From the NCBI RefSeq assembly GCF_000717745.1, contig NZ_JOBH01000004.1, positions 124,001-188,000 of the forward strand: 64,000 bases of DNA, in the 5' to 3' direction. Positions within the stretch are counted from its first letter, which is position 1. Every line of letters starts with the position of its first letter. Origin of the DNA: Streptomyces violens. GTDB lineage: Bacteria; Actinomycetota; Actinomycetes; Streptomycetales; Streptomycetaceae. The notes below the pieces were generated by a model. It made no database searches and was not told where the DNA came from. It saw nothing but the letters and a program-made list of their open reading frames with translations. Shown here in pieces: positions 16,575-25,549 of the stretch. The position numbers and the translations under genes are program-made.

Positions 16575-17500
16575 AGTCGCCTCCCGTAGTTCACCGGCAG
16601 GCTGAGTGCCTCGCCGACCGCGAGGGAGTTCCAGAACTCCTCGCCGAGCTTGCTGACGTACTCCGCGTGGTCCGCGGTGTCGTACACCCACTCCTTCAGC
16701 CACGCCTGCAGTTGCTCGCGGTCCTTGCTGATGCCGGACCATGCGCGGTAGAAGGCGTTGTCGCGGTCGTAGTACCCCTGCGCGAAGGAGGGGTGGGCGC
16801 CGCGGGGGCAGGCCACGACCGCGTCCACGGCGTGTGCGGGGATCACCGTGCGGTTGGGATCGGAGCGGACGACCTCGTCGTCGACGATCTCCTCGACGAC
16901 CACGACCGCCTTGTCCGCGGCGTAGACCGCCTCGGCCTGAACGCCCGTCAGCCCCCAGATCTGGGTGTTGCCGCTGCGGTCGGCGCGCTGCGCGTGGATG
17001 ATCGTCACGTCCGGGTTGACCGGCGGGACGACGTACACCTGCTCGGGCTCGCCGTCCGGGCCCGGATAGGGCGAAGTCACCTTGCGCAGGCCGTCGTTGA
17101 CCGAGGACAGGTCGCTGCCGCCGTACGAGCGCAGCGGGTAGAACGGCAGCCGCTGCGCGCCCGCGAGGTAGCGGCAGATCATGCCGTAGTGGCTGTACTC
17201 CTCGAAGACCAGCGGCTCGGGGTCGGCCTTCTCGATGCGGCGGCGCAGCTCACCGAGCGAACCGGCCGAGGAGTTGCCGACGAAGGAGGAGACGAGGCGG
17301 GTGACGCAGCCCGCGGCGAGCATCTGGTCCACGACGATGTCCGCGGTCATCCGGACCACGGTGAGGTCGCGGCGGCCCTGCCGGATGATCTCGTGCCCTG
17401 CGGCGGTGGGGATGAGGTGGGTGAAGCCTTCGAGCGCGACGGTGTCGCCGTCATGGACGAAGGAGGAGATGGCCTCCCGCATCGTCATGGTCTTGTCCAC
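16571..17500 (-). CDS. CoA-transferase subunit alpha
   Basis: A 309-residue subunit of the family I CoA-transferases, closest in size and motifs to GctA/IpdA rather than the shorter PcaI. It has FVHDGDTVALEGFTHLIPTA near the N-terminus, SSFVGNSSAGSLGELRRRIE, and HAQRADRSGNTQIWGL. GTG 17500 has GAGGAG at suitable spacing. It is the first gene of the operon alpha-beta-dehydrogenase, divergent from a LysR regulator. With the thiolase on the other side of that regulator it suggests ring-cleavage or dicarboxylate catabolism ending in succinyl-CoA and acetyl-CoA; the exact acid is inference. Confidence 0.9.
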   Translation of the reverse strand: MDKTMTMREAISSFVHDGDTVALEGFTHLIPTAAGHEIIRQGRRDLTVVRMTADIVVDQMLAAGCVTRLVSSFVGNSSAGSLGELRRRIEKADPEPLVFEEYSHYGMICRYLAGAQRLPFYPLRSYGGSDLSSVNDGLRKVTSPYPGPDGEPEQVYVVPPVNPDVTIIHAQRADRSGNTQIWGLTGVQAEAVYAADKAVVVVEEIVDDEVVRSDPNRTVIPAHAVDAVVACPRGAHPSFAQGYYDRDNAFYRAWSGISKDREQLQAWLKEWVYDTADHAEYVSKLGEEFWNSLAVGEALSLPVNYGRRL

Positions 17501-17538
17501 GGTGCTCCTCGGCGTGCGGGGTAGCGGATCCGGTCCCG

Positions 17539-17599
17539 GATACCGTTTCACCGGCCATTGATCTCCGTCCAATACCGAATTAAGGTCAGACTGATACGG
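17539..17599. promoter_or_regulatory. Candidate LysR half-sites in the divergent promoter
   Basis: GATACCG (17539-17545), AATACCG (17571-17577) and GATACGG (17593-17599) repeat in an unusually AT-rich stretch between the CoA-transferase and LysR genes. LysR proteins of the catabolic type bind ATAC-like half-sites in such regions; the spacing here is irregular, so this is tentative. Confidence 0.35.
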
Positions 17600-17639
17600 G
17601 AGAATAAATAGTCGGGACGCAGGGACGGACGGAACAGGG

Positions 17640-18554
17640 ATGGAGCTGCGGCATCTGACCGCCTTCGTCGCGGTCGCCGAGGAGCTGCACTTCGGGCGGG
17701 CCGCCAAGCGGCTGCAGATGGCGCAGCCGCCGCTGAGCCAGCAGATCCGGCAGCTGGAGAAGGAGCTGGGCGTCCAGCTCTTCGAGCGCAACACCCGCTC
17801 GGTGCGGCTGACCAGCGCGGGCCAGTCCTTCCTCGACCCGGTGCGCACCGTCCTCGCCGACCTGGACACCGCCACCCGCGCCGCCAAGGCCGCCGGGCGC
17901 GGCGAGTACGGCCGGGTCACCATCGGCTTCGCGGGCGCGTCCACGCACGAGACGCTGCCGCTGCTCACGCGTGCCGTACGGGCCGCGCATCCGGCGCTGG
18001 AGCTGGTGATGAAGGGCCAGACGTACGCCAATGTCGCGCTGGCCGGGGTCGCCGACGGCTCGCTCGACCTCGGCTTCGTCCGGCTCCCGGTCACCCAGCC
18101 CGGCGTCGCGACCCGGGTGATCGACGAGGAGGAGCTGGTCTGCGCGCTGCCCTCGGACCACCCGCTGGCCCGCCGCCGGCGCATCCCCATCGCCGCGCTG
18201 GCCGACGAGCCGTTCGTCAGCTTCCCCGCCAACGCCGGGTCCACGGTCCGGGACGCCACAGTACGGGCGTGCGAGGCCGCCGGGTTCAACCCGCGGGTGG
18301 TGCAGGAGGCGCCCGACTCGTACACGATCCTGGCGCTGGTCGGCGCGGGCGTCGGCGTCACCCTCACCGTCACCTCCTGTCAGCACATCCAGCAGACGGG
18401 GCTGGTGTACCGGCCGCTCGCGGGCCCGCCGATCCGGCTGCAGGCCGCGCTGGCCTGGCGTCCGGACAACCCCTCGGCTGCTCTGCGTACCGTCCTCGCG
18501 GTGGCCGAGGAGGCCCTGCCGACACCGGAAGGCAAGGCTCCGCCACGCGTCTGA
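17640..18554 (+). CDS. LysR-family regulator of the CoA-transferase/thiolase genes
   Basis: A 304-residue LysR protein. The winged helix covers residues 1-60 (MELRHLTAFVAVAEELHFGR, AQPPLSQQIRQLEKELGVQL), and the co-inducer domain covers about 90-290. The EELHFGRAA motif is common in the CatR/BenM group that responds to aromatic or dicarboxylic acids. It lies between the divergent CoA-transferase operon and the co-directional thiolase, so it probably activates both. ATG 17640 follows an ACAGGG site. Confidence 0.88.
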   Translation: MELRHLTAFVAVAEELHFGRAAKRLQMAQPPLSQQIRQLEKELGVQLFERNTRSVRLTSAGQSFLDPVRTVLADLDTATRAAKAAGRGEYGRVTIGFAGASTHETLPLLTRAVRAAHPALELVMKGQTYANVALAGVADGSLDLGFVRLPVTQPGVATRVIDEEELVCALPSDHPLARRRRIPIAALADEPFVSFPANAGSTVRDATVRACEAAGFNPRVVQEAPDSYTILALVGAGVGVTLTVTSCQHIQQTGLVYRPLAGPPIRLQAALAWRPDNPSAALRTVLAVAEEALPTPEGKAPPRV

Positions 18555-18675
18555 CCTGCGGTGACATCCGATTGATAAGTCTCGCGTCCGAATCCTCGCC
18601 GAATTGGATATTGGACCGGCTCAGTGGTCGGGTGGAAAAGTCACCGGGAAGCGTCCACCAGGAAAGGCCCGTGGC

Positions 18676-19896
18676 ATGACCGACCCCACTGAAATCGTCC
18701 TCTGCGAACCGCTGCGCACCCCGATCGGCAAGTTCGGCGGCGCGCTCGCGGGGCAGCGTCCCGCCGCCCTGGCCGCCCGGCTGATCACCGAGATCGTGCA
18801 GCGCACCGGCGTCGCGCCGGAGAAGATCGACGAGGTCATCCTCGGGCACGCCTGGCCCACCTCCGACGCGCCGGCCATCGGCCGGGTGGCCGCCCTGGAC
18901 GCCGGCCTGCCCGAGACCGTCACCGGCGTACAGGTCGACCGCCGCTGCGGCTCCGGCCTGCAGGCGGTGCTGGACGCGGCGATGCAGATCAAGGCCGGGT
19001 TCAGTGACGTGGTGATCGCGGGTGGCGTGGACGTCATGAGCGCCGCGCCGTACTACACGCACGAGGGCCGCTGGGGCATCAAGGGGCCGAACCTCCAGCT
19101 CCACGACTCGCTCAGCCGCGGCCGGGTCACCGCGGGCGGCGCGAACCACCCGATCCCCGGCGGCATGATCGAGACCGCGGAGAACCTGCGCCGGGCGTAC
19201 GGGATCAGCCGCGAGGAGCAGGACGCGCTGGCGCTGCGCTCGCAGCAGCGGGCGGGCCGGGCCATCGAGGCGGGCCTCTTCGACGACGAGATCGTGCCGA
19301 TCACGGTGCGCGGCCGCAAGGGCGACACCGTCGTGGCCGCCGACGAGCACCCGCGCCCGGACACCACCGCCGAGCAGCTCGCCAAGCTCAAGCCGATCAT
19401 GGGCAAGCAGGACCCGGACGCCACCGTCACCGCGGGCAACGCCAGCGGCCAGAACGATGCCGCCGCTGCCTGCCTGGTCACCAGCGCCGCCACCGCCGAG
19501 CGGCTCGGCCTCACCCCGATCGTGCGGCTGGTCTCCTTCGCGCGTACCGGCTGCGCCCCGGAGACCATGGGCCTCGGCCCGGTCGGCGCCACCCGCTCGG
19601 CCCTGGACAAGGCGGGCCTCAAGCTCGCCGAGATGGACCTGATCGAGCTGAACGAGGCGTTCGCCGCACAGGTACTGGCCTGCACCAAGGAGCTGGGCCT
19701 CGGCGAGGCCGACCACGAGCGGCTCAACGTCAACGGCTCCGGCGTCTCGCTGGGCCACCCGGTCGGTGCCACCGGCGCCCGCATCCTGGCCACCCTCGCC
19801 CGCGAGATGAAGCGCCGCGAGGCCCGCTACGGCCTGGAGACCATGTGCATCGGCGGAGGCCAGGGCCTCGCGGCCGTCTTCGAGCGGGTCGCCTGA
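18676..19896 (+). CDS. Thiolase (acetyl-CoA acyltransferase)
   Basis: A 406-residue degradative thiolase that cleaves a 3-ketoacyl-CoA with CoA to acetyl-CoA. The acyl-accepting nucleophile is Cys91 in VDRRCGSGLQAV; the His motif SLGHPVGATGAR and the second Cys motif CIGGGQG are intact near the C-terminus. In context it would be the last step after the 3-hydroxyacyl-CoA dehydrogenase, perhaps 3-oxoadipyl-CoA thiolase. ATG 18676 has AGGAAAGG at 18660-18667. It stands alone between the LysR gene and a terminator. Confidence 0.9.
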   Translation: MTDPTEIVLCEPLRTPIGKFGGALAGQRPAALAARLITEIVQRTGVAPEKIDEVILGHAWPTSDAPAIGRVAALDAGLPETVTGVQVDRRCGSGLQAVLDAAMQIKAGFSDVVIAGGVDVMSAAPYYTHEGRWGIKGPNLQLHDSLSRGRVTAGGANHPIPGGMIETAENLRRAYGISREEQDALALRSQQRAGRAIEAGLFDDEIVPITVRGRKGDTVVAADEHPRPDTTAEQLAKLKPIMGKQDPDATVTAGNASGQNDAAAACLVTSAATAERLGLTPIVRLVSFARTGCAPETMGLGPVGATRSALDKAGLKLAEMDLIELNEAFAAQVLACTKELGLGEADHERLNVNGSGVSLGHPVGATGARILATLAREMKRREARYGLETMCIGGGQGLAAVFERVA

Positions 19897-19936
19897 AGGT
19901 TCGTCGGATCGCCTGACGACTCGTCGGGTCGCCTGA
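19886..19936 (+). repeat. 20-bp tandem repeats starting in the thiolase stop region
   Basis: The sequence around the stop codon, GGTCGCCTGA, recurs with exact 20-bp period (GCCTGA at 19891, 19911 and 19931), as if the gene's last bases had been duplicated twice into the 3' untranslated region. Confidence 0.55.
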
Positions 19937-20004
19937 TCACGGCCTGACCCCTCGCACGGGGAGCCGTGCACGGACAAGTACACACAGCGCACCACCCGTA
20001 CCAC

Positions 20005-20054
20005 CCAGGGGCGCCGCTCGGACGACGCGGCGCCCCTGGTCTCCCCTTCCCTTG
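20005..20054 (+). terminator. Terminator after the thiolase
   Basis: CCAGGGGCGCCGC (20005-20017) pairs with GCGGCGCCCCTGG (20027-20039) around a 9-nt loop and is followed by a T-rich tail (TCTCCCCTTCCCTT). Confidence 0.8.
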
Positions 20055-20078
20055 ATCAAAGACGCCCAGGGAGTCCGT

Positions 20079-21428
20079 ATGAGTGCGCCCACCGCGCCCA
20101 CCGCACGCGACCGCACCAGAGCCGCCAACCGCGCCGGGATCGGCGCCTTCATCGGCTCCACCATCGAGTGGTTCGACTTCTACATCTACGGCACCGCCTC
20201 CGCCCTTGTCTTCGACAAGGTCTTCTTCCCCGAACTCGACGGCGCGCTCGGCACGTTGGTGGCCTTCGCCACCTTCTGGGTCGGCTTCCTCGCCCGCCCG
20301 CTCGGTGGCATTGTCTTCGGGCACTACGGCGACCGCCTCGGCCGCAAGAAGACCCTCGTCATCACCCTGCTGATGATGGGCGTGTCCACCACCGCCATCG
20401 GACTGCTGCCCGGCTATGCCTCCATCGGCGTCGCGGCGCCGATCCTGCTTGTGGCCATCCGGATGATCCAGGGCATCGGCCTGGGCGGCGAGTGGGGCGG
20501 CTCCGTACTCATCGCCTCCGAGTCCGCGCCGAAGGGCAAGTCCGTGCTGTACGGGGCCTTCGCGCAGCAGGGCTCGCCGGTCGGCAACACCCTCAGCACG
20601 CTGAGCTTCCTGGCCATCAGCCAGCTGCCGGACGACGCCTTCACCTCCTGGGGCTGGCGGGTGCCGTTCCTCGCCTCCGCGCTGCTGGTCATGGTCGGCC
20701 TCTTCGTCCGGCTGAAGGTCGCCGAGTCGCCGGCGATGGCCAAGCTGATCGAGAAGAAGGAGGTCGCGAAGCTGCCGCTGACCGAGGTGCTGCGCAGCCA
20801 TCCGATGCTGATCGTCCTCGGCATCGGGGCCTGCACCATCGGCCTCTCCGCGACGTACTTCAAGTCCACCTTCGCGCTGTCCTGGGCCACCAGCGCCCTG
20901 GACTTCGACCGCAGCTCCTTCCTCACCATCATCCTGGTCGCCAACATCACCCAGATCATCGTGCAGCCCTTCGGCGCGGTCCTCGCCACGAAGATGAAGA
21001 GCTGGTCGCGCGCGGTGTGCGTGATGCTGATCCCCGAACTGTTCCTGATGCCGGTGATGTTCGTCCTCATCGGCACGGAGAGCTACGGCCTGGCGATGTT
21101 CGGCGTCGCGGTCGCCACCATCCCGCACTGCCTGTACTACGCCGCGCTGGCCGGCATGCTCGCCAGCCGCTTCCCCGCCCATCTGCGGTACACCGGCATC
21201 TCGCTCTGCTACCAGCTCTGCGGCACGCTGCTGGGCGGCACCACCCCGATCATCGGCCAGTCGCTGCTCAACTGGACCGGCTCGATCACCGCGGTCATCG
21301 TCTACGCCGTCTTCCAGGTCGCGCTGACCATGGGCTGCATGCTGCTGCTCCTGCGCCGCCCGAACCACGACGAGACGGCCGCCGAGGCCGCCCCCGCCGC
21401 CCGGTCCACCGCTCCGCTGCCCGGTTGA
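20079..21428 (+). CDS. MHS-family MFS transporter (organic acid:proton symporter type)
   Basis: A 449-residue protein with 12 membrane segments. GSTIEWFDFYIYGTASALVF in helix 1 and GHYGDRLGRKKTL in the following loop mark the metabolite:H+ symporter branch, which carries shikimate, alpha-ketoglutarate, citrate, proline-betaine and similar compounds. The segment RMIQGIGLGGEWGG is equally typical. It probably supplies the acid degraded by the adjacent CoA-transferase/thiolase enzymes, although a terminator separates it from the thiolase. ATG 20079 has AGGGAG at suitable distance. Confidence 0.88.
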   Translation: MSAPTAPTARDRTRAANRAGIGAFIGSTIEWFDFYIYGTASALVFDKVFFPELDGALGTLVAFATFWVGFLARPLGGIVFGHYGDRLGRKKTLVITLLMMGVSTTAIGLLPGYASIGVAAPILLVAIRMIQGIGLGGEWGGSVLIASESAPKGKSVLYGAFAQQGSPVGNTLSTLSFLAISQLPDDAFTSWGWRVPFLASALLVMVGLFVRLKVAESPAMAKLIEKKEVAKLPLTEVLRSHPMLIVLGIGACTIGLSATYFKSTFALSWATSALDFDRSSFLTIILVANITQIIVQPFGAVLATKMKSWSRAVCVMLIPELFLMPVMFVLIGTESYGLAMFGVAVATIPHCLYYAALAGMLASRFPAHLRYTGISLCYQLCGTLLGGTTPIIGQSLLNWTGSITAVIVYAVFQVALTMGCMLLLLRRPNHDETAAEAAPAARSTAPLPG

Positions 21429-21626
21429 GCTGCACGAGGGCGACTCAACCACGAGTTGATGCCCGAGACGCCGGATAACGGTCACAGTGGGTAGGTGGAC
21501 TGGTGCGTCCCGTTCCGCTCGTGAAAGGATGTGCGAAGCGGAGAGCGCGCGACTCAACTGTCCGTTGGGTGTGCGCGCTGCTTCGCTGTGGCTGGGACCA
21601 GGGCGAACGGGGATGGGACACCGATC

Positions 21627-22118
21627 ATGGCACGAGGGGGCGACGGCGCGCCGAAGAGTGAGCACAGTCCGCTCGCGGAGCGGCTGAACCACCTCTTCGC
21701 GCACATGCACCCGCCCGGTGCGCCGTATACGAACGCCTATGTCGCCGAGGAGATCAGCGAGGGCGCCGAGTACGGCGACGTCACGCTCTCCGAGCAGTAC
21801 CTCTCCATGCTCCGCAAGGGCAGACGCAGCAATCCGAGCCACGAAGTCCTGCGCGCGCTCGCCAAGTTCTTCGCGGTGCCGGTCGGCTATCTGGTGGGGG
21901 ACCTCTCCCAGCCGCAGGCCGACCGGGTGGAGGAGGAGCTGCGCTTCCTCGCGGCCATGCGGGACCAGCGGGTGCGGACCATCGCGCTGCGTTCGGTCGG
22001 CCTGCCGCCCGAGGTGCAGGACAGCCTCACGACGATCATCTCCCAGTTCCGGCAGCAGATGGACCTGCCGCCGGACCCGCCGGCGACCAGCGGTGAGGCA
22101 CCGCATGCCGGCCACTGA
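21627..22118 (+). CDS. XRE-family HTH regulator
   Basis: A 163-residue protein. A Cro/C1-type helix-turn-helix domain spans about residues 10-90 (LAERLNHLFAHMHPPG, VTLSEQYLSMLRKGRRSNPS, LRALAKFFAVPVGYLVGD); the rest is helical. Its 3' end overlaps the next gene, an ImmA/IrrE-like metalloprotein, by 14 bp. That pairing often means that the metalloprotein inactivates the regulator. The ATG 21627 start has only a distant G-rich stretch; longer starts upstream add cysteine-containing sequence without family support. Confidence 0.8.
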   Translation: MARGGDGAPKSEHSPLAERLNHLFAHMHPPGAPYTNAYVAEEISEGAEYGDVTLSEQYLSMLRKGRRSNPSHEVLRALAKFFAVPVGYLVGDLSQPQADRVEEELRFLAAMRDQRVRTIALRSVGLPPEVQDSLTTIISQFRQQMDLPPDPPATSGEAPHAGH

Positions 22119-22785
22119 CGAGCAGCTCTTCGCCACCTGGCGGCGGACGGGAATCGAGGACGGTACGGCCATGCGGGTACGGCGCACACGCCGGCGGTGC
22201 AAGCAGCTCGTACAGGAGCTGGCGCTGCCCGCCGCGACCGATCTGCCGGGCCTGTGCGAGGTCGTGGCGCGGCGCGTGGGCCGGCCGGTCCGGCTCGCGC
22301 CGATGAGCCTGGGCGGCGTGGTGTCCGGCATGACGGCGGGCACCGACGACGGCTGGTGGGTCTTCTACGAGCGGCAGACCTCGCCCTGGCACCAGACCCA
22401 TATCGTCCTGCACGAGCTGAGCCACCTCCTCCTCGGGCACGAGCAGGACCCCACGGTCACCGAGGACGCGCTGAAGGTCTGGACGCCGAACATGGACGTC
22501 GCGACGGCCGCCCGGCGGATGGGCCTGACCGCCCGCTTCGCCCGCCACCACTGCTACGACAACGCCACCGAGCACGAGACCGAGGTGCTGGGCACGCTCC
22601 TGATGGCCCATGTGGTGCCCGCGACCGCCAAGGACGACCCGCCGCTGAGCGGCGACGCCGCCGAGATCGCGGCCGCGCTGGCCCCGGCGCTCAAGCACAT
22701 CCGCCGCGAGCTGGACGGAGCTCCGGGCGCCGCTTCCGACGCCCCGGACACCGGCCCCGACGACGGGGGACCGCCCCGTGTTTGA
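22105..22785 (+). CDS. ImmA/IrrE-like zinc metalloprotein
   Basis: A 226-residue protein. HELSHLLLGHEQ (HExxH) is the zinc site of ImmA/IrrE-type proteases, preceded by WWVFYERQTSPWHQTHIVL, the usual substrate-strand region. A second conserved stretch (ATEHETEVLGTLLMA) could supply the third ligand. ImmA and IrrE cleave a partner XRE repressor. The gene overlaps the XRE gene by 14 bp and the following membrane-protein gene by 8 bp, so all three are one unit. GGTGAGG precedes ATG 22105. Confidence 0.8.
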   Translation: MPATDEQLFATWRRTGIEDGTAMRVRRTRRRCKQLVQELALPAATDLPGLCEVVARRVGRPVRLAPMSLGGVVSGMTAGTDDGWWVFYERQTSPWHQTHIVLHELSHLLLGHEQDPTVTEDALKVWTPNMDVATAARRMGLTARFARHHCYDNATEHETEVLGTLLMAHVVPATAKDDPPLSGDAAEIAAALAPALKHIRRELDGAPGAASDAPDTGPDDGGPPRV

Positions 22786-23992
22786 CGTCGTCTACTTCTG
22801 CTTCGCGGCCGTCGCCTGGACGCTCGCCGGGTACAAGTTCCGCGCCTGGCTGCGCGACCGGCGCAACGCCGACCTGGGCCTGACCAGCATGATGACGGCG
22901 GGCGTCGCCACGGTCTTCCTGTTCTCGGCGCCGAGCCTGTACCGCGCGTTCGACCGGCTCACCGGCGTCGCCAACCTCGCCATGGTCTTCCTGTACTCCT
23001 CCGTCGTGGTCTTCGCGGCCGGCGCCCTGGTGCTGCTGCTGCGCTGGACCGGAGGCGAGGACGAGGCGGGCCGCCGCCGGGCACGCTCCCGTACCCGTAC
23101 GGTCCTCACGCTCGTCGTCGTGGCCTGGGCGGTCGCCGTCACGGGCTTCGCCGTCGGGCGCCCGGACGCCGTGGAGCACCCGCGCGACTTCAGCACCGCG
23201 TACACGGACGCGCCCGGCGTCATGGTCTTCCTGATGCTGTACCTCGCGATCTTCGGCGCCAGCCTGGCCGGGCTCGGCACGCTCTGCCCGCGCTACGCCA
23301 CCAAGGTCGGCCCGTCCTGGCTCGCCCGCGGCCTGCGCGTGCTGGCTGCCGGCTGCTGGCTGGGCCTCCTGTACTGCGCCTGCAAGCTCGTCGGCTTCGT
23401 ACTCTCCTGGGCCGGCAGCCCGGCGCTCTGGCTCTCCAACGGTGTGGCCCCGCTGAGCGCTTCGGTCGCCGCGATCCTCGTCCTCACCGGCTTCGCGCTG
23501 CCCGCCGCCGGGCCCCGCGCGTCCGCCTGGCGCCGGCTGCGCCGCCTCTCGCCCCTGTGGCGCGAGGCCACCGCGCAGGCCCCGGAGGTCACGATGGAGG
23601 GCTCCCGGCCCGGCCGCTGGCCCTTCGCGGACCTGGAGTGGCGGGCCAACCGCCAGATGGCCGAGATCCGCGACGTACAGCGCGGCATCCGCCGGTACGT
23701 CGAGTCCGACGCCGTCGGCGTGGCCCGCGAGCGGGCCCGCGCGGCGGGCGTCGGGCCGGCGCAACTGGCCGCCGTGGCGGAGGCCGTGGCGCTGCGCCGG
23801 GGCCTGGACAACCGGCAGGCGGGCCGGCTCCCGGAGCCGTACGCCGAATCCGTCGTCGTCACGACCGACATGGCGCCGGCCGCGGAGTACGAACATCTGG
23901 CGCTGGTCGCGGACATGTACCGCTCGTCCGTGGCCGAGACGGTGCTCGCCGAGCTACGGCAGCGCAGCGGCGTCGGGGAGCGCGGGGCCTAG
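22778..23992 (+). CDS. Seven-transmembrane protein (MAB_1171c-like putative transporter)
   Basis: A 404-residue integral membrane protein with about seven hydrophobic segments (approximately residues 4-20, 38-58, 66-89, 108-127, 147-169, 183-207 and 219-243), then a soluble C-terminal part of about 160 residues with ADLEWRANRQMAEIRDVQRG. It resembles the MAB_1171c family, whose members often sit after an XRE and an ImmA/IrrE gene in actinomycetes. No transport or catalytic mechanism can be read from the sequence. Start ATG 22778 overlaps the upstream stop by 8 bp. Confidence 0.75.
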   Translation: MFDVVYFCFAAVAWTLAGYKFRAWLRDRRNADLGLTSMMTAGVATVFLFSAPSLYRAFDRLTGVANLAMVFLYSSVVVFAAGALVLLLRWTGGEDEAGRRRARSRTRTVLTLVVVAWAVAVTGFAVGRPDAVEHPRDFSTAYTDAPGVMVFLMLYLAIFGASLAGLGTLCPRYATKVGPSWLARGLRVLAAGCWLGLLYCACKLVGFVLSWAGSPALWLSNGVAPLSASVAAILVLTGFALPAAGPRASAWRRLRRLSPLWREATAQAPEVTMEGSRPGRWPFADLEWRANRQMAEIRDVQRGIRRYVESDAVGVARERARAAGVGPAQLAAVAEAVALRRGLDNRQAGRLPEPYAESVVVTTDMAPAAEYEHLALVADMYRSSVAETVLAELRQRSGVGERGA

Positions 23993-24141
23993 CGGCGGCG
24001 CACACAGACCAGGTGGCTCGGTACGGGGGTCCGAACCGCCTTCGGCGCAGGGCGGCACGAGGCATTGGCCTCGTAGCCGCCCTGCGCCTTGTCATGCCCC
24101 GGATACGGAAGGCGGACCACCACCCCATAAGGTCGGGATTC

Positions 24142-25377
24142 ATGCAGAACGCAGCTCATACAGGCTCGCCCGACCGTCCGGACCCGATCGACACGACGAT
24201 GCTGCTCGACGACCCCTACGCGGGGTACGAGCGGCTGCGCGAGGCGGGCCCGGTCCACCGGATCACCGGTCCCGACGGGCAGCCCGCCTGGCTCGTCACC
24301 CGTTACGCCGATGTCCGCAGCGGGCTCGCCGACCCCCGGCTCTCCCTCGACAAGCGCAACAGCTCGACCGGCTACCGCGGCTTCTCCCTGCCGCCGGCCC
24401 TGGACGCCAACCTGCTCAACATGGACCCGCCGGACCACACGCGAGTACGCCGTCTGGTGGCCAAGGCGTTCACGCCCGGCCGCGTCGACAAGCTCCGCGC
24501 CCCCGTGGCGAAGGTCGCGCACGACCTGCTGGACGCCATCGAGGCCAAGGGCCGCGCCGACCTCCTCGCCGACTTCGCCGCGCCGCTGCCGATCATCGTC
24601 ATCTGCGACCTGCTGGGCATCCCGGAGCGCGACCGGCTCGACTTCCGCGCCTGGTCCGACGCGCTGATCACGCCCGACCCGGCTCGTCCGGAGGCGGCCA
24701 AGGAAGCGGTCGGCGCCATGCTGCGCTTCTACACCGACCTGATCGCCACCAAGCGCGCCGAGCCGGGCGACGACCTGCTCTCCGACCTGATCGCCGTGCG
24801 TGACGAGCCGGACGGCGACGGGGGCGTGGCGGGGGACCGGCTCAGCGAGGACGAGCTGACCTCGCTGGCCTTCCTCATCCTCCTCGCGGGCTACGAGAAC
24901 ACCGTTCACCTCATCGGCAATTCGGTCCTCGCGCTGCTCGACCACCCGGAGCTGCTGGCCGAGTTGCGTGCCGATCCGGACCGACTGCCCGCCGCGGCCG
25001 AGGAGTTGGCGCGGTTCGACGGCCCGGCGCCGCTGGCGATCCGCCGCTTCCCGCTGGAAGACATCGAGATCGGCGGTGTGCGGATTCCGGCCGGGGAGAG
25101 CGTGCTGCTCTCGCTCGCGGCCGCCAACCGTGACCCGGAACGCTTCACCGATCCGACGAAGCTCGACCCGCGTCGCGAGAATTTCGGCCATCTCGCGCTC
25201 GGGCACGGCATCCACTACTGCCTCGGCGCCCCGCTCGCCCGGATGGAGACGCAGACCGCCCTCGACGCCGTGATTCAGCGGTTCCCCGGGCTCCGGCTGG
25301 ACGTGCCGCGCGAGGAGATGCAGTGGCGGCGGAGCATCCGGGCGCGTGGCCTGATCTCGCTCCCCGTCGCCTGGTAA
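24142..25377 (+). CDS. Cytochrome P450
   Basis: A 411-residue soluble bacterial P450. The heme-binding loop is FGHLALGHGIHYCLG with Cys360 as heme ligand; the I-helix has LAGYENTV (249-255) and the K-helix ExxR is EELAR (287-291). MDPPDHTRVRRLV is also typical of CYP107/CYP105-like enzymes. It would hydroxylate or epoxidise a small molecule using a ferredoxin partner; no ferredoxin gene is adjacent. It lies 149 bp after the 7-TM gene and ends at a strong terminator, so it may be read through from the XRE operon or have its own promoter. ATG 24142 follows a weak TAAGG site. Confidence 0.92.
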   Translation: MQNAAHTGSPDRPDPIDTTMLLDDPYAGYERLREAGPVHRITGPDGQPAWLVTRYADVRSGLADPRLSLDKRNSSTGYRGFSLPPALDANLLNMDPPDHTRVRRLVAKAFTPGRVDKLRAPVAKVAHDLLDAIEAKGRADLLADFAAPLPIIVICDLLGIPERDRLDFRAWSDALITPDPARPEAAKEAVGAMLRFYTDLIATKRAEPGDDLLSDLIAVRDEPDGDGGVAGDRLSEDELTSLAFLILLAGYENTVHLIGNSVLALLDHPELLAELRADPDRLPAAAEELARFDGPAPLAIRRFPLEDIEIGGVRIPAGESVLLSLAAANRDPERFTDPTKLDPRRENFGHLALGHGIHYCLGAPLARMETQTALDAVIQRFPGLRLDVPREEMQWRRSIRARGLISLPVAW

Positions 25378-25438
25378 CGCCGACTCGAACAGGCTTTTCC
25401 TGCATAACCGTTCCGGCATGCGGTAGAAAGGTTCTGAG

Positions 25439-25480
25439 CCCGCCCGGTGTGCATCCCCCGTCGCACCGGGCGGGTCTTTG
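25439..25480 (+). terminator. Terminator after the P450 gene
   Basis: CCCGCCCGGTG (25439-25449) pairs with CACCGGGCGGG (25464-25474), followed by TCTTTG. Confidence 0.8.
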
Positions 25481-25537
25481 CCTGTGACGTATGAGCCGTC
25501 TGGCGCAGCATGTACTGCGCGTGTCGTTCCGTGTCCC

Positions 25538-25549
25538 TAGCGTGGTTGC
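25538..25549 (+). promoter_or_regulatory. Probable leaderless promoter of the D,D-carboxypeptidase gene
   Basis: TAGCGT (25538-25543) lies 6 nt before ATG 25550, and no ribosome site is present. This spacing is the one expected when transcription starts at the start codon. Confidence 0.5.

Noticed and set aside
19827..22343. 838-codon minus-strand frame over the MHS transporter and XRE genes
   Set aside because: Low-complexity, Gly/Gln/Arg/Asp-rich translation without domains; a codon-position artefact of high GC.
24142..25377. Secondary-metabolite gene cluster around the P450
   Set aside because: No ketosynthase, peptide synthetase, terpene or RiPP core gene is near; the P450 stands alone.
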